Shown here in pieces: positions 1-11,070 of a stretch of DNA of 64,000 nt. Source of the stretch: Xylocopa sonorina (taxonomy: Eukaryota > Arthropoda > Insecta > Hymenoptera > Apidae); NCBI RefSeq assembly GCF_050948175.1, contig NW_027490151.1, forward strand, positions 248,001 through 312,000, in the 5' to 3' direction. The translations under genes and the position numbers were made by a program. The first letter of the stretch is position 1; each line of letters begins with the position of its first letter. Below the pieces are notes generated by a model that was not told where the DNA came from, did not search any database, and saw only the letters and a program-made list of their open reading frames with translations.

Positions 1-450
1 TTGTCCAACAGTCGTCAATATACGAAGTTTAACTCTACGTTGGAGATCTTTTCTTCAAGCTATCGTCTATAAACGAAATTTATCTCTCGGTTGGAATTTT
101 TTGGTCAAACTATCGCCAATGTACGGATTCTAACTCTCGGTGGGCACTTTTTTCTTCAAACTACTGTCAATATTCAAATTTTAATTATTTGTTGAAATCT
201 TTTTGTCAAACAATCGTCAATACACGAATTTTAATACTAGGTTGGAATTTTTATCTTCAAACTATCGTCCATATACGAATTTTAGCTCTCGGTGGGAGTT
301 TTTTGTCAAACTATCGTCGATATACTAATTTTAACTATCGGTGAGAGTTTTTTGGTCAAGCTATTGTCAATATACGAATTATGACTGTCGGTGGGTATTT
401 TTCTGTCAATCTACCGTCAATATACCAATTTTGACTCCAGGTTCGACATT
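1..450. repeat. ~50-bp tandem repeat array, probable rDNA intergenic spacer
   Basis: About nine imperfect units recur every 50-52 bases. Each carries a core like atcgtcaatatacgaattt followed by a ctcggtggga-type segment and a T-run; cores start near 11, 63, 113, 163, 213, 264, 314, 364 and 414. The array lies about 0.5 kb beyond the 3' end of the 28S gene on the minus strand, where intergenic-spacer subrepeats are expected. Spacer identity is inferred from position only. It could also be an unrelated minisatellite. Confidence 0.75.
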
Positions 451-639
451 TGCATTTTGCTGTCAATCTCGAGCGCTATTCTTTACTAGCCGAACTCAAA
501 CCCGTATCGTCGGGTACTTGACTGTGAGTAATGCGACTTGTACAACGGGCACGTTGTATTATCCGGTCTAGGTTTGGTTATCGAAGTACGCAGTCGCCGT
601 TGAGCGGCCACCTATGTTTGAGCATGTTCTTCAGTTCTC

Positions 640-860
640 TTTTTTAAGCGTGTTTATTCTGTTCACGCCGTCGGCCGTCTATTTGCAAAATGCCGGCGGT
701 GTGTTGCTTTCTCCATGGGCGTCTGTTACGACGTGACGGTCGTCTATTTTCCAAGTTCCAGCGGCGTATTGCTTTGCGACGAGTTGTAAAAGAAGCCGCT
801 GTCACTTGGCGTTTAATATTAAAATTATTAAACACCAACTGCCAGCGGCTTGTACTTCTT
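640..860. repeat. Degenerate ~70-bp repeats downstream of 28S
   Basis: Two to three diverged units share the pattern gtcggccgtctatt, then about 13 bases, then ggcggtgtgttgcttt. They are visible near 668, 737 and, weakly, 790. They sit between the 50-bp array and the 28S 3' end and probably belong to the external spacer. 450-640 holds nothing else I can recognise. Confidence 0.45.
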
Positions 861-959
861 TCCTTTTCTTTCTTTCTCTCACGCTATGCGCTTCCTCCTT
901 CCTTTTACTTTTTTTCCGTTTAACTCTCTCTTTCTTCGGGGGAGAGGTGAGTGGAGTCT

Positions 960-1617
960 CGTTTAGCTTCCAAAACGATTCCCCAAGCATAGGGCTGAGT
1001 CTCAATTGATCGCATCATGGTAACTGCTCTACCGAGTACAATACCCCGCCAGGGATCTAAGTCGTCTACAGGCGATTCCATGTCTCAACGTCGAAATTGG
1101 TGTACCCATGATCAATCGTTAGAGCGCCGCGGCCATCGTTCGGCGAAATCCCGACGACGGATCCAAAGACGCCCGTACGACAAATTTGGGCTCGTACGAT
1201 GATTGACCGCGCGGGCACGACCGACCACCTAGTAGATTCACATTGTTTTGAGCCTTTCGACACACTCGAGACTCCTAGAGATATCGTTGCCTCCTTTGAC
1301 TAGAAAGGATACGGCCTTAGAGGCGTTCAGGCATAATCCTACGGATGGTAGCTTCGCAACACCGACCGCTCGACCGAGTGCGTGAACCAAATGTCCGTAC
1401 CTGCGGTTCCTCTCATACGGAGCAGGATTACTATCGCAACGATTAGTCATCAGTAGGGTAAAACTAACCTGTCTCGCGACTGTCTAAACCCAACTCACGT
1501 TCCCTGTTAGCGGGTGAACAATCCGACGCTTGGCGAATTCTGCTTCGCAATAATAGGAGGAGCCGACATCGAAGGATCAAAAAGCGACGTCGCTACGAAC
1601 GCTTGATCGCCACACCA

Positions 1618-1655
<38 letters not shown>

Positions 1656-2176
1656 GAAAATTTTTCAAGCCGGAAAATTCTTCAAAAGGATCGATAGGCC
1701 GTGCTTTCACAGTCTCTATGCGTATTGAACATTGAGATCAAGCCAGTTTTTGCCCTTTTGCTCTACGCGAGGTTTCTGTCCTCGCTGAGCTGGCCTTAGG
1801 ACACCTACGTTACTCTTTGACAGATGTATCGCCCCAGTAGAACTCCCCGCCTGGCAGTGTCCTCGAATCGGATCACGCGGGAGTATAATTGGCGATCGGT
1901 CGTAGACCACACGTCACTCATATACATTTGACTCAAGAATTCCGTGACAACCGGGTTGAAACACCAGCACACGCGCTCCGCCCAACTGAGTAAATAAAGA
2001 AACGATGAAAATAGTGGTATTTCACCGGCGATATTACCATCTCCTACTTATACTACACCTCTCATGTCTCCTTACAATGCCAGACAAGAGTCAAACTCAA
2101 CAGGGTCTTCTTTCCCCGCCAATTTTTCCAAGCCCGTTCCCTTGGCAGTGGTTTCGCTAGAAAGTAGATAGGGGCA
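960..2176 (-). rRNA. 28S rRNA, 3' portion (partial)
   Basis: The reverse complement reads as the conserved 3' third of an arthropod large-subunit rRNA: the gaaaccactgccaagggaac region, the segment around the sarcin/ricin area, and the terminal caattgagactcagccctat region near 990-1010. The 5' two thirds are missing because the sequence switches to an R1 retrotransposon at 2177. The last rRNA bases on that side, 2163-2176, match the 14-base R1 target sequence with one difference. About 1.2 kb from the R1 site to the 3' end is the normal distance. The exact 3' end is uncertain by about 30 bases. This may be a pseudogene copy. Confidence 0.93.
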
Positions 2177-2599
2177 GGACTATTATAAATCCGGCCCCGG
2201 AAGAGGGCTCGAATATGCTACCTCGCCTACTAGGGCATATGCAAAATCTTTCAACCTGGACCTACCTCTCGGCTAGCCAAAGCTTCCAGTAGGGGCCAGG
2301 ACACGCACCACATTTTCGTCATTTGCTATAAGCCATCTCTTATAACATCCGCCCATGCACTGAGTGTGTTCTCCATCAACACTTTAGCAGTGAGAAGAAG
2401 ATCTTTTCTGTCTTGACTCTGTGTCAATTTTGTTTTACGATTTGAATGGATTAGTGTTGATAGTGTTGCGCCTCCGGGAGAGGGCGCGAGTCTGTTACCA
2501 CGCCATAAGGCCATACGCCGAGCTACACCATTAGAGAATCTGGTCAATGACTTGTTGACCTTGATTTTCAATTTCGCGTCTGCTATTACCGCCCACGAG

Positions 2600-3270
2600 A
2601 ACGATGAAATCATCCGCATAGGCGACAAACCTATTCTCAACTGTGGTCTCGAGTGACCGCAGGAGATCGTCGAACATGAGGTTTCAGCAAGCAGTGGGCG
2701 ATGCTAGCCCGTCGGCCGTCGAAGTAATTTGACATTACCCCGAAAACTTTCCGAGGGCAGTCGAGCTTCTTTAATGACTCTAAAACTAATGGCCACCAGA
2801 CGCTGTCGAAAGCCCCAGAAATGTTGAAGAGCAACGCCACACATGTCGATGCTCGGAAGTATCGACCATGCGGCGCAGCTCCACGACCGCGTCCTCCGTC
2901 GACTTCCCGGACGTAAACCCGTACTGCCGATCGGAGATCCCCGGGAGCCAGCGACGTCTGGTATAAACGCTTCTTGAGAAGGTTTTCGACATTTTTCCTA
3001 TAACCGAGGGGAGGCAAATCGGACGGTAGGATTTTAGATCCTTCTTGTCCTTCCCCTCACCCTTCAGGAGAACTTGGAGGCAGCCCTCTTTCCACGAGAA
3101 GGGAAAGACGCCCCATCGAAGGCATCCGCTGAGAAGCCGTGTAATTTCGCCGGGGATAACTCTAACTGCGACCTTCAGCACGACGACCTCGATGTGGTCC
3201 GATCCTGGTGCCTTTTCATTATTGAAAGTTCTAACTGCACTCGCGACTTCTGCTTCGTGAAGGGAGCAGC
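2600..3270 (-). pseudogene. R1 ORF2 reverse transcriptase fragments
   Basis: Three minus-strand frames together give the fingers and palm of a non-LTR reverse transcriptase. LKSYRPICLPSVIGKM is near 3020-3070, DRQYGFTSGKSTEDAV near 2900-2950, motif A as FNISGAFDSV near 2830, and motif C as YADD at 2609-2620. Motif A reads FN where FD is expected, so one catalytic Asp appears lost. Frame changes near 2786-3017 and 2640 interrupt it. The remainder to 2326 is open for about 100 codons but has no domain I recognise. Confidence 0.85.
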
Positions 3271-3516
3271 GTCGGGAGTGTCGGGTGCGGTGCGTGCACC
3301 CTCCCTAATTGCACGCTGCGCCGGCATGTCTTCTACTTTCCAGTCGTCTGGAATGTGGGCCTTCACGAGCAAGCTAGCGGTTTTGCGACTATTACACGTT
3401 GTCTCGCTATCGCGCCAGAGGGTACTGAGTACTCTCCCGACTCGGAGTTTTTTCGTTTGGAGTTAATATACGAGACTCCAGGGCCCCGATTTCCCGTTCG
3501 ACGTTACAAATTGCTG

Positions 3517-4538
3517 TCAGCTTTCGAGTTTCGTCCGCTTCACCTTCCTAATGTATTCTCGCAAAGAAGTACGATATTTTCGTAGTTTTTCATAACGACC
3601 GGTCTCGTCTCTTTCCCCCTGGAGAGCACAACGTAGACGGTACACGAACTTCTTTAGTTTCCTTAATTCGCGGGTCCACCACGGATTGGACTTCCTAAAA
3701 ATTCTTTTTCGTGGCATTGACGCGGCACAGGCATCGGAAATGACTCCTGCGAGCGTTGCTGCCATCCTTTCGACTTCTGTCATAGACTCGAACCTTAAGG
3801 TTTCGAGCCTCGATCTAGACTGATCGGTCAGGCGTTCGGAAAAGAGCTCCCAATCGGTCCGACGAGTGTCGAACCGAGTGCTTGCTTCGCCCCGTCCCGC
3901 CGCATCGGCTCTCGGCACTCTCAGCCCGCTATTTATGGCGTTATGATCGCTGTTTACACAGCCGCTCCTGACCCTCCAGCCCCGGACAAAGGGGAGCATG
4001 GATGGCAACACGAGAGTAACATCGATAAAAGACGAACCCCTGGTCGACCAGTAGGTAGGCGGCTGTTCAACGTCGTTCACAACTTCCATGCCGAACGCTC
4101 GAATGAGCTCCTCGAATTGAGCTCCTCTATCGTCTGTGCTCTGTGGCCCCCAAAGTAACGACCGAGAATTGGCATCTAACGAGACTAAGAGCCTCTTCCC
4201 CCTCAGGGAACGAAACACCACTTCGTGCCTGAGGTGCCCCTCGATATCGTCGCTAAACTGGAAGTAGCACGACACGACATGTACAGAGAAGTCAGGCGCC
4301 AGCACCTCCGCGCAAACACAGTGCGGGACAAAGACCATTTCGATCGAAGGTTGCAAACGGCAACCGCCGCCCACGGGTATTGTGAGCCGACGGTCGCCAC
4401 CCTCGTTCCGATTCCTGAACCGCTCACGGTGTGACTGGAGCCCAGCGTTCTAACGTATGGTTTCTGCAATAGCAGGACGTCTAAACGATTCTGAGCTACG
4501 AGCTGACACACCTCTCCTGAAGTTTCCGTTCCCTGCAA
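3517..4538 (-). pseudogene. R1 ORF2 endonuclease domain (frameshifted)
   Basis: Two frames overlap around 4203-4374. The upstream frame (from 4538) holds the start of the domain, LDVLLLQKPYV, typical of R1/Jockey endonucleases. The downstream frame (4374 to 3517, 285 codons) continues with LLVSLDANSRSLLWGP near 4195 (metal-binding Asp/Asn), SSFIDVTLV, and the catalytic SDHNAI near 3945. The linker NPWWTRELRKLKK near 3680 is characteristic of this group. The enzyme nicks the 28S target before target-primed reverse transcription. The frame change and missing N-terminus make it a pseudogene. Confidence 0.88.
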
Positions 4539-4544
4539 CGGGAG

Positions 4545-5573
4545 GGGTCTTCATAGTGTCTACAAATCAAAGCAACAGAGTTCTAATGCTCCATACAATG
4601 CTATGGCACATCTCATTTCAGCGTTTCAAAGTAAATAAGCTGTAATCTTCTGAGCATAGTATTATGCATATCTGCTTTCATACTTCAACAGAATGTGAAT
4701 TCTATAGTTCCATGCGACGGCATGGAGCGTGATACTGTCGGCGAATCAAAGCATCTGAGTTCTAATGCTCCATACAATGCGATGGTGTATTACATTTCAG
4801 CGTCTCAAAGTAAATAAGCTGCAATTTTCTATGCATTGCAATATGCTTATCTGCTTCTACAAAGGTATGTTAATTCTACAGTTCCTTGATACGGTAGGGC
4901 GCTTCATAATATCTGCGCGTCAAAGCAACGGAGTTCCAATGCTCCATGCTATGCGATGGTGTATCCCATTGCAATGTTTTGAAGTAAGATAATTGTGTAG
5001 AATTCACATACATTTAATATGTAGACGCAAATAAATTTAATGCTATGCATTGAAGACTACAGCTTACTTTAAATGGTGAAATGAGATGCGTCACCGCATT
5101 GCGTGGAGTAATGGAACTCTATTGCTCTGACAGGTAATCTGTATGGAGTGCCATCCCGGTGCTAGGAACTGTAGAATTCACTTCTTTTGAAGTGTAGAAA
5201 CCGATAAGCATAATGCTATGCTTAGAAGTTTTCAACTCAGTTGCTTTGAGACATCGAGAAAGATGCGCCATCGCGTAGCATAGTGCATTGGAGCTCTATT
5301 ACGCTGACACGTAGACCCTATGATTTGCATGAAACTGCAGAATTCACATTCTTCTGAAGTGAAGTAGCTGATAAGTATAATGCTATGCATAGAAGACTAC
5401 AGCCTACTTACTTTAAATGTTGAAGTGAAGTGCGTCACCGCATTGCATGGAGTATTGTATCTCTATTGCTTTGACACGTAGAGACGACGAAGCGCCATCC
5501 CGTTGCATGGATCTGCAGAATTCACATTCTTTTGAAGTGTAGACGCATAAAAGCATAATAATGTGCATAGAAG
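4545..5573. repeat. ~180-bp satellite array with a head-to-head inversion
   Basis: Units contain the landmarks gcgatggtgta, caaagtaaataagctg and tctgcttctac plus a small-step variant of tgctccatacaatgc. From 4545 to about 4995 they read in one direction. From about 5010 to 5573 the same landmarks appear reverse-complemented (gactacagc, gatgcgtcaccgca, cattcttttgaagtgtag). The array continues beyond the LTR retrotransposon at 11071-11930. No coding content is evident. Confidence 0.8.
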
Positions 5574-5818
5574 TGCTGGCATCTGGGGTCTGGTTTAAGT
5601 CATTGCCTACTCGTCTTGAGCGGGTGACATAAACCAGACCCAAGTGCGCGTGAGAAAGAGCCAACACGGAAGTGGGGAAAATTTCTCCAAAAGGACACGT
5701 TTTTCCTTAACCGTGTCCTCTTGGGTAGTATACAGTTGGCAGTGAAGGCGATTACATTGGAAAGGAAAAGAGCAATAAAGACTTTGAAACTGAACGTCTT
5801 CCTAAATCACCATCCACA
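5574..5818 (+). repeat. 5' LTR of the Ty3-type element
   Basis: It starts TGCTGGCATC and ends about TCCACA. The shared core includes cgtcttgagcgggtgacata, aaggacacg and accgtgtcctcttgggtag. The last two form an inverted pair, so the LTR RNA can fold into a hairpin. The 3' boundary is uncertain by up to nine bases because the partner copy has small gaps. Confidence 0.8.
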
Positions 5819-6027
5819 AATATCGGAAGTGGGATTCGGACAAAATTTTGGATAGTGCGTGAAATTTTGAGATTTTTTCGTCACTATCAACTTTTGAACA
5901 TGCGAATTGTTACGTTTTGTTTCGTGCGACTTTTAGTGTCGTTTGGCTAAGGAGATAACGTGGAAATGACGTTCCATTTAGTGGACTGTGTTTAATCGCA
6001 TTCGTGAAGTAGCTTCTCTAATTCATC

Positions 6028-6933
6028 ATGGTGGGTAGCAGGAAAGAATTGTGCGATTTGACGATGGTTAAGCTAAAAGATTTTTTAAGAGCCAGAGACT
6101 TGTCTGTGTTTGACAGTAAGAATAAGCTGACTAATCGTTTATTGATGTCCGATCCAGGTATCATGATTGCCATCCAAAAGCAGCTCGAAGAAGAACATGC
6201 CGAGGACATGCCGAGTCCGAATCTAACGAGCGCCGAACGTTTAGAGCGAGACAAATCACCTACACCCAGATCAGGCACCTCGCTCATGGACAGGGAGGTG
6301 AAAATCCTCCAATATGAACGTGATCTGTTGCCGTGCGTATTAGAACTGTTAAGAAGGGAAAGAGCGTTATCAACGACACCGCAGTTGGTCGAAAGTAATG
6401 CCAGCGTCAGGTCTACCGCCAGCATTCGTATGGTTGCAGACTTGTTGAACGAATTTTCGGGAGCGGAAAACACGTTTAAAATTTGGAAACAATAAGTGAA
6501 ACGTTTGAAAATCATGTACCACTTGGATAATTGCGTGACCTCGACTATTATCACCTTACAACTCCATGGCAGAGCCCTAAAATGGTTCCACTCAAAACCA
6601 AGTCTGATGGAATTATCGGCATCAGCTTTATTGGATGAAATTAGAAAAATGTTTGACCATCGCGTGGACAGATTAGCTGCCATGAGAGAGTTCGAAAGGC
6701 GAGAATGGCAGAAGAAGGAATCATTTGCGGATTACTACCACGACGAAATTTGTTTAGCTAACAGAATTTCAGCTCCAGACCCTCGGTTAAGGGACCAGGT
6801 CCGTATGCAGCGGTTGGAAGCGGCCGATGAATTACTCCAGGCGTTTAGAAAACTGTCACTTAGAAACGAACGGGAAGTCAGGGAGCCTAAAAAGTCGAAC
6901 GTGGCGAAACAAGCAGCCAAGAATGGTGGGTAA
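6028..6933 (+). pseudogene. gag of the Ty3-type element
   Basis: One frame of about 302 codons is interrupted by a single TAA at 6493-6495. The N-terminus (VKLKDFLRARDLSV near residue 13) resembles a SAP-like DNA-binding motif seen at the start of some insect gag proteins. The second half matches the retrotransposon capsid pattern: HGRALKWFHSKP, then FDHRVDRLAAMREFERREW and a later basic tail. Gag would form the particle shell. Directly after it, at about 6950-6995, a zinc-knuckle remnant (NCNETGHWKKDC) is readable in another frame. The start at 6028 is the first ATG of the frame. Confidence 0.75.
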
Positions 6934-7185
6934 GAAGAAAGGATTCGTTCCTTTAATTGCAACGAGACGGGGCATTGGAAGAAGGACTGCCGGAGACCGA
7001 AGCTGGGTTGGGGTTCCTTCTTCACGATTGAAGAAAAAACGCATCGAGCAAAGGACTGTCCGCAGCGACCCTCGACATCGCAGGTACAACGACCACGACG
7101 AGCACCGACATCCGCACTAGCCCCGACTCCGACGCAAGGCACCACGACGGCATACCTTGTTCAACCGGATGCAGAGACACTCTAT

Positions 7186-7662
7186 TTGACGACGATGACC
7201 TGCACAGTCCAGGACAATTGCGAGATGGTAACCAATTTAGCCGTGACAGCAATTCTCGACTCGGGATCGTCCATTAGTTTAATTAAGGAAAGCCTGCTGC
7301 CCTCCTGCTGCTCCTCCTTTCAATTAGAACCGGTCAAACTAAAGAAATATTACGGTATCAACAATTCCGTAGTAAATATAGTAGGCGCAATGACAACCGT
7401 TGTTTGCATAGATAAGACAAGGGTAGCGATAAAATTTCACGTTGTACCGGACTCAACAATGATCTACGCCGCATTATTAGGCCGAGATTTTATTCATTCA
7501 CCAACAATCTCGGTAGTATTCGGGGAACAGTCGGTAGAGGTTAGAGTAAAAGAAAATGAGCGCTGCGACTCAGGGATGGAGACTGTTATTAGACAAATAC
7601 TACAAGTAGAATATCTGGGAAACCCAACTTCAGCGAAATACGAACTGCAGACTGATCCTTAA
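7186..7662 (+). pseudogene. Retroviral-type aspartic protease of the Ty3-type element
   Basis: The frame contains ILDSGSSISLIKESLL near 7250-7300, where DSG is the catalytic triad of retropepsins, and LLGRDFI near 7480, the usual second conserved block. It would cut the Gag-Pol polyprotein. It is followed in the same frame by a stop (7660-7662) and then by readable linker into the reverse transcriptase, so the stop is probably a decay mutation rather than a natural end. Confidence 0.8.
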
Positions 7663-7739
7663 GTAGACAGCGATAGTGCTAATACAATAAAACAAATAAA
7701 TCAAAATAGCTGCAATGAAATAAACAGGGAAGGGCACAG

Positions 7740-9182
7740 TCCATGTTCAATCGAGGCCGTAATTGCATTAAAAATGTATAAGCCAATTATTTTTAGACCA
7801 CGGAAATTAGCTTTTCCGGACAAAGAAAAATTGCGGACACTTTTAGATGATTTGTTGAAGGAGGGCATCGTCTGACCGAGTAACACGCCATGTGCCAGCC
7901 CAATAGTATTAGTAAGGAAGAAAACCGTAGAAATTCGACTTTGCGTAGATTATGGCGAGATAAATAAAAATACAATTAGAAACAATTTTCCGGTATCACT
8001 AATCGATGACTATATAGATCAGCTTAGAGATAAATTATATTTTTCAAAATTAGAAAAAACAAACGGATTCCACCACGTGAAAGTCTTGGAATCATTTATT
8101 AAATACACGTAATTTACGACACCTTTATGAATACCTGAAGATGCCATTTAGCTTAACCAACGGACTCCGTATTTTCTAAAGATATCTGAACGAAATTTTC
8201 AATGACTTAATAACACAGAATAAAATTTTATTGTACCTTGACGATATTTTAATAGCAACAGAAACTGTTAACGAACATCTGGATATTTTGAAAGAGGTAT
8301 TTAGACTAGCAAACCAGCATAATTTGTAATTTAGATTAGATAAATGTTCGTTTTTATTCCAACAGATTGTTTATTTAGGATACTCAATTAGTAATAACAG
8401 CATATCACCAGCAAAGGAAAACATCGATTCCATTGTAGATTACCTGGTATCCAAAAACGCTAATGAAGCGCAACGCTTTATAGGTTTAGGAAGCTATTTC
8501 CGGAAATTTATTAAGGATTAATCAATTACTGCAAGACCAATATGTGATTTACCTTAGTACAGTAATCTTTTAAGAAAAATTACCGTTTTTCGTGTTGGGC
8601 CAGAGGAGAATCAAGCACTCGTCGCGTTAAAACAATGTTTGACAAAGGATCCGGTGTTAGCAATTTATTCGCCGAAGTTGGAAATAGAACTGCATTATGA
8701 TGCGAGTAGTAGTGGATTCGGTGCAATTTTGCTGTAGAAACAGCCAAATAAGGTTTTTAAACTAGTATTTTATTTTAGTAAAAGAACGGCGACGCAAGAA
8801 GGAAAATACCACAGCTTCGAACTTGAATGTTTAGCAGTAGTTTACGCAATTAAAGGATTCCATATTTAGTTATCCGGTATCCCACTTAAAATAATAACTG
8901 ACTGCGATAGATTTAGATTAACACTCAGCAAACAAAATGTTAATCCGCGAATATCACGTTGGGCAATGTCTTTGCAAGATTATGATTATAAAATCGAACA
9001 TAGAAGCGGAACTAAGATATTGCACGTAGACACATTAAGTCGCTATAACGCGATGCTGATACTAAAATCAGACACACTGGAACAAACGCTCTCAAATAAA
9101 CAATACCAAGATCAGACTATTCGTGAACTGCGAAACCGATTAGAAATAAGCGAAGATAAATATTACGAATTAAGGGTGGGTT
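7740..9182 (+). pseudogene. Reverse transcriptase and RNase H of the Ty3-type element
   Basis: Reading through about ten stops gives a Ty3 polymerase: SNTPCASPIVLVRKK near 7880, LCVDYGEINKNT near 7940, KLYFSKLEKTNGFHHV near 8030-8080, the YLDD active site at 8234-8245, and VYLGYSISNN near 8370. RNase H follows, with LHYDASSSGFGAILL near 8690 and YHSFELECLAVVYAIKGF near 8810. A frameshift lies near 8128. At least four stops look like C-to-T changes in Gln or Arg codons. The protein could not be made. Confidence 0.88.
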
Positions 9183-9442
9183 AGTCTACAAGAGAATAGG
9201 AAACAACAAGTTATTATCTTATGTACCGGCTTGCTTAGAAAATAATATAATTAGAACATGTCATGACAATTTAAGACACTTAGGAGTCGATAAAGTAGTA
9301 GAATATATAACCAGAGTGTATTAGTTTCCGAAAATGCGGCAGAAAGTCCGACAGTACATTGGAAATTGCTTAAAATATATCGAATTTTTCTCCACTTAGT
9401 GACAAACAGGAAGGTAACTTACATAGCCTGCAAAAGGGTGAC

Positions 9443-10260
9443 TTGCCGATACAAACGATCCATGTCGACCACTATGGTCCCTTGGAAAAGAGCGGCAGAA
9501 ACTATAAATTTATATTAGTTATCATAGACGGATTTACGAAATTTGTTAGATTATATCTTTGCAAAACTACAAAATCAGAGGAAGCGATAGAATTTTTAAT
9601 AAAATACTTCAGAACATACATTACACCCAGACGACTGATTAGTGATAGAGGAATAACATTTACGTCGAGTGCATTCAAAGAGTTCATAGAAAACAACCGA
9701 GTAGAGCACGTGCTACTTGCAGTAGGAACTCCGCGGGCAAAAGGACAGGTTGAGCGAGATAACAGAATTATTACTCCAATCCTAGCAAAATCATCGGAAA
9801 CACCTGGGAAATGGGACCGGGTCGTAGGGAAAGTAGAATATGCTTTAAACAACACGATCTGCCGATTGACGGGCAAATGCCTCTCGGAATTACTATTCGT
9901 TATAATTCAGAACGGCAACGTGCCAGACAACCTACGAGCGAACCTAGAAGTCGAAGGGGAAGCACATAGGGATCCTCAATCCGTACGAAGAGAGGCGGCG
10001 ATGAGCATTGCAAACTCACAGCTAGCAAATGAACGCACATATAACATAAGCATAAAAAAGCAACCGAATATAGAGTTGGAGATTACGTAGTAATTCGTAA
10101 TGTAGATTCGACACTGGGAGTAAACAAAAAGCTAATACCGAAATTTAAGGGCCCCTATAGTATAAAGAAAATATTAGATAGGGATAGATATATCGTAACA
10201 GACGTAGAAGGATTCTAGCTGACCCGCGTACCATTTACAGAAATCGTAGGACAAGACCAG
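9443..10260 (+). pseudogene. Integrase of the Ty3-type element
   Basis: The longest surviving frame (9443-10090, 215 codons) is the catalytic core. The three acidic residues are readable: HVDHYG near 9463, LISDRGITFTS near 9640 and GQVERDNRII near 9750. It would insert the cDNA into the genome. The upstream zinc-binding part is degraded (HCHDNLRHLG-like sequence near 9255, and a stop in the place of a Trp codon near 9320). The C-terminal tail continues past a stop at 10088 to about 10260. No frame follows before the 3' LTR. Confidence 0.9.
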
Positions 10261-10289
10261 ATGAAGTCATGGATTCAGGCGAACTAGGA

Positions 10290-10832
10290 GGTTAACACCT
10301 AAATCATAGTTGTTTTAATACATATTTTAGAAAGCGGTTAAGTAAGATTATATATTTTAAGATAGTAACCATATTTGTATGTGTTGTAGGTAAACATATG
10401 TATATTGGTATGTTAATGTGTTATTAGTTTGTATATCAGTATATTAGAATAATAGTTGCGTGGGCACAGATACGTGTGCTATTTAATATTAGAAAACGAC
10501 GCTAATTTTAATAATTAGATATTAGGTTAGGATATACATTAGTTTATTGTTTTTATTTTTTTTCATGTTCCTTATGAGCTTGATTTTCTCGCAAGTTAAT
10601 TTATTTATTCATTGTCTTTCCTTTTGGATCTTCAATGTAAATAGCCTGGTTATAGATGTAGCTATAATTTCATTTTGTATGTTTGTTAATAATTGTGGAT
10701 AGGTATTTTTGTATATAATATTAAGGATAGGTACTTTGTATATATTAATAGGGATAGGTACTTTGTATATATTCGAAAAGAAGTTGTATCTAAGAGACTG
10801 AGGACGGCCACTATGGTCAGGATTGGCCGAAT
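10290..10832 (+). other. 3' untranslated region of the Ty3-type element
   Basis: AT-rich sequence between pol and the 3' LTR. It contains two to three copies of a ~30-bp repeat, ggataggtactttgtatata, at about 10690-10780. No open frame of note and no clear polypurine tract directly at the LTR edge. Confidence 0.5.
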
Positions 10833-11070
10833 TGTAGGCTTTTGGGCTCTAGTTTATGGCATTGCCTGCTCGTCTTGAGTGAGTGACATAGACCAGACAC
10901 AAGTGCGTGTGGGAAACGGCCCACACGGAAGTGGGAAAAACATCTCCAAGAGGACACGTTCACCCTTAACCGTGTCCTCTTGGGTAGTATACAGTTGGAA
11001 GTGAAGAAGATATAACATAAATGAGCAATGAGGACTTTAAAACCGAAAGTCTTCTTAAAATACATTCTGC
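10833..11070 (+). repeat. 3' LTR of the Ty3-type element
   Basis: It starts TGTAGGCTTTTGGG and shares cgtcttgagtgagtgacata and accgtgtcctcttgggtag with the 5' LTR. It ends near TTCTGCA, followed by GAAG and satellite sequence. It differs from the 5' copy at roughly one base in six by eye, consistent with an old insertion. Confidence 0.8.

Larger units (their letters stand above)
2177..4540 (-). mobile_element. R1-clade non-LTR retrotransposon in 28S, 5'-truncated and decayed
   Basis: On the minus strand this segment carries an apurinic-type endonuclease followed by a reverse transcriptase, and its 3' end abuts 28S rRNA at the R1 target. R1 elements insert here in the same orientation as the rRNA, as seen. 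The 5' side is lost: ORF1 and the first residues of ORF2 are absent, and the sequence changes to ~180-bp satellite at about 4540. The region after the reverse transcriptase active site is short, so the thumb and C-terminal zinc finger are missing or deleted. Several frameshifts show it is dead. 2177-2325 looks like 3' UTR. Confidence 0.88.
5574..11070 (+). mobile_element. Ty3-type LTR retrotransposon, complete outline but decayed
   Basis: Two related ~240-bp LTRs (5574-5818 and 10833-11070) flank gag and pol in the order gag, zinc knuckle, protease, reverse transcriptase, RNase H, integrase. This order, with integrase last, places it in Ty3 rather than Copia. Both sides are flanked by GAAG (AGAAG with a shared base), a likely target duplication, and by the ~180-bp satellite, so it jumped into the array. 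There is no envelope-like frame after integrase. Many stops and some frameshifts make it inactive, and the LTRs differ at many positions, so it is old. Confidence 0.9.

Noticed and set aside
1..450. Regular direct repeats resembling a CRISPR array
   Set aside because: Repeats are contiguous and imperfect without unique spacers, and the genome is eukaryotic.
1017..1910. Several short ORFs on both strands in 960-2176
   Set aside because: The sequence is conserved 28S rRNA, so these frames are incidental.
9443..10832. Envelope gene downstream of integrase (errantivirus)
   Set aside because: No frame or signal-peptide-like start between integrase and the 3' LTR.
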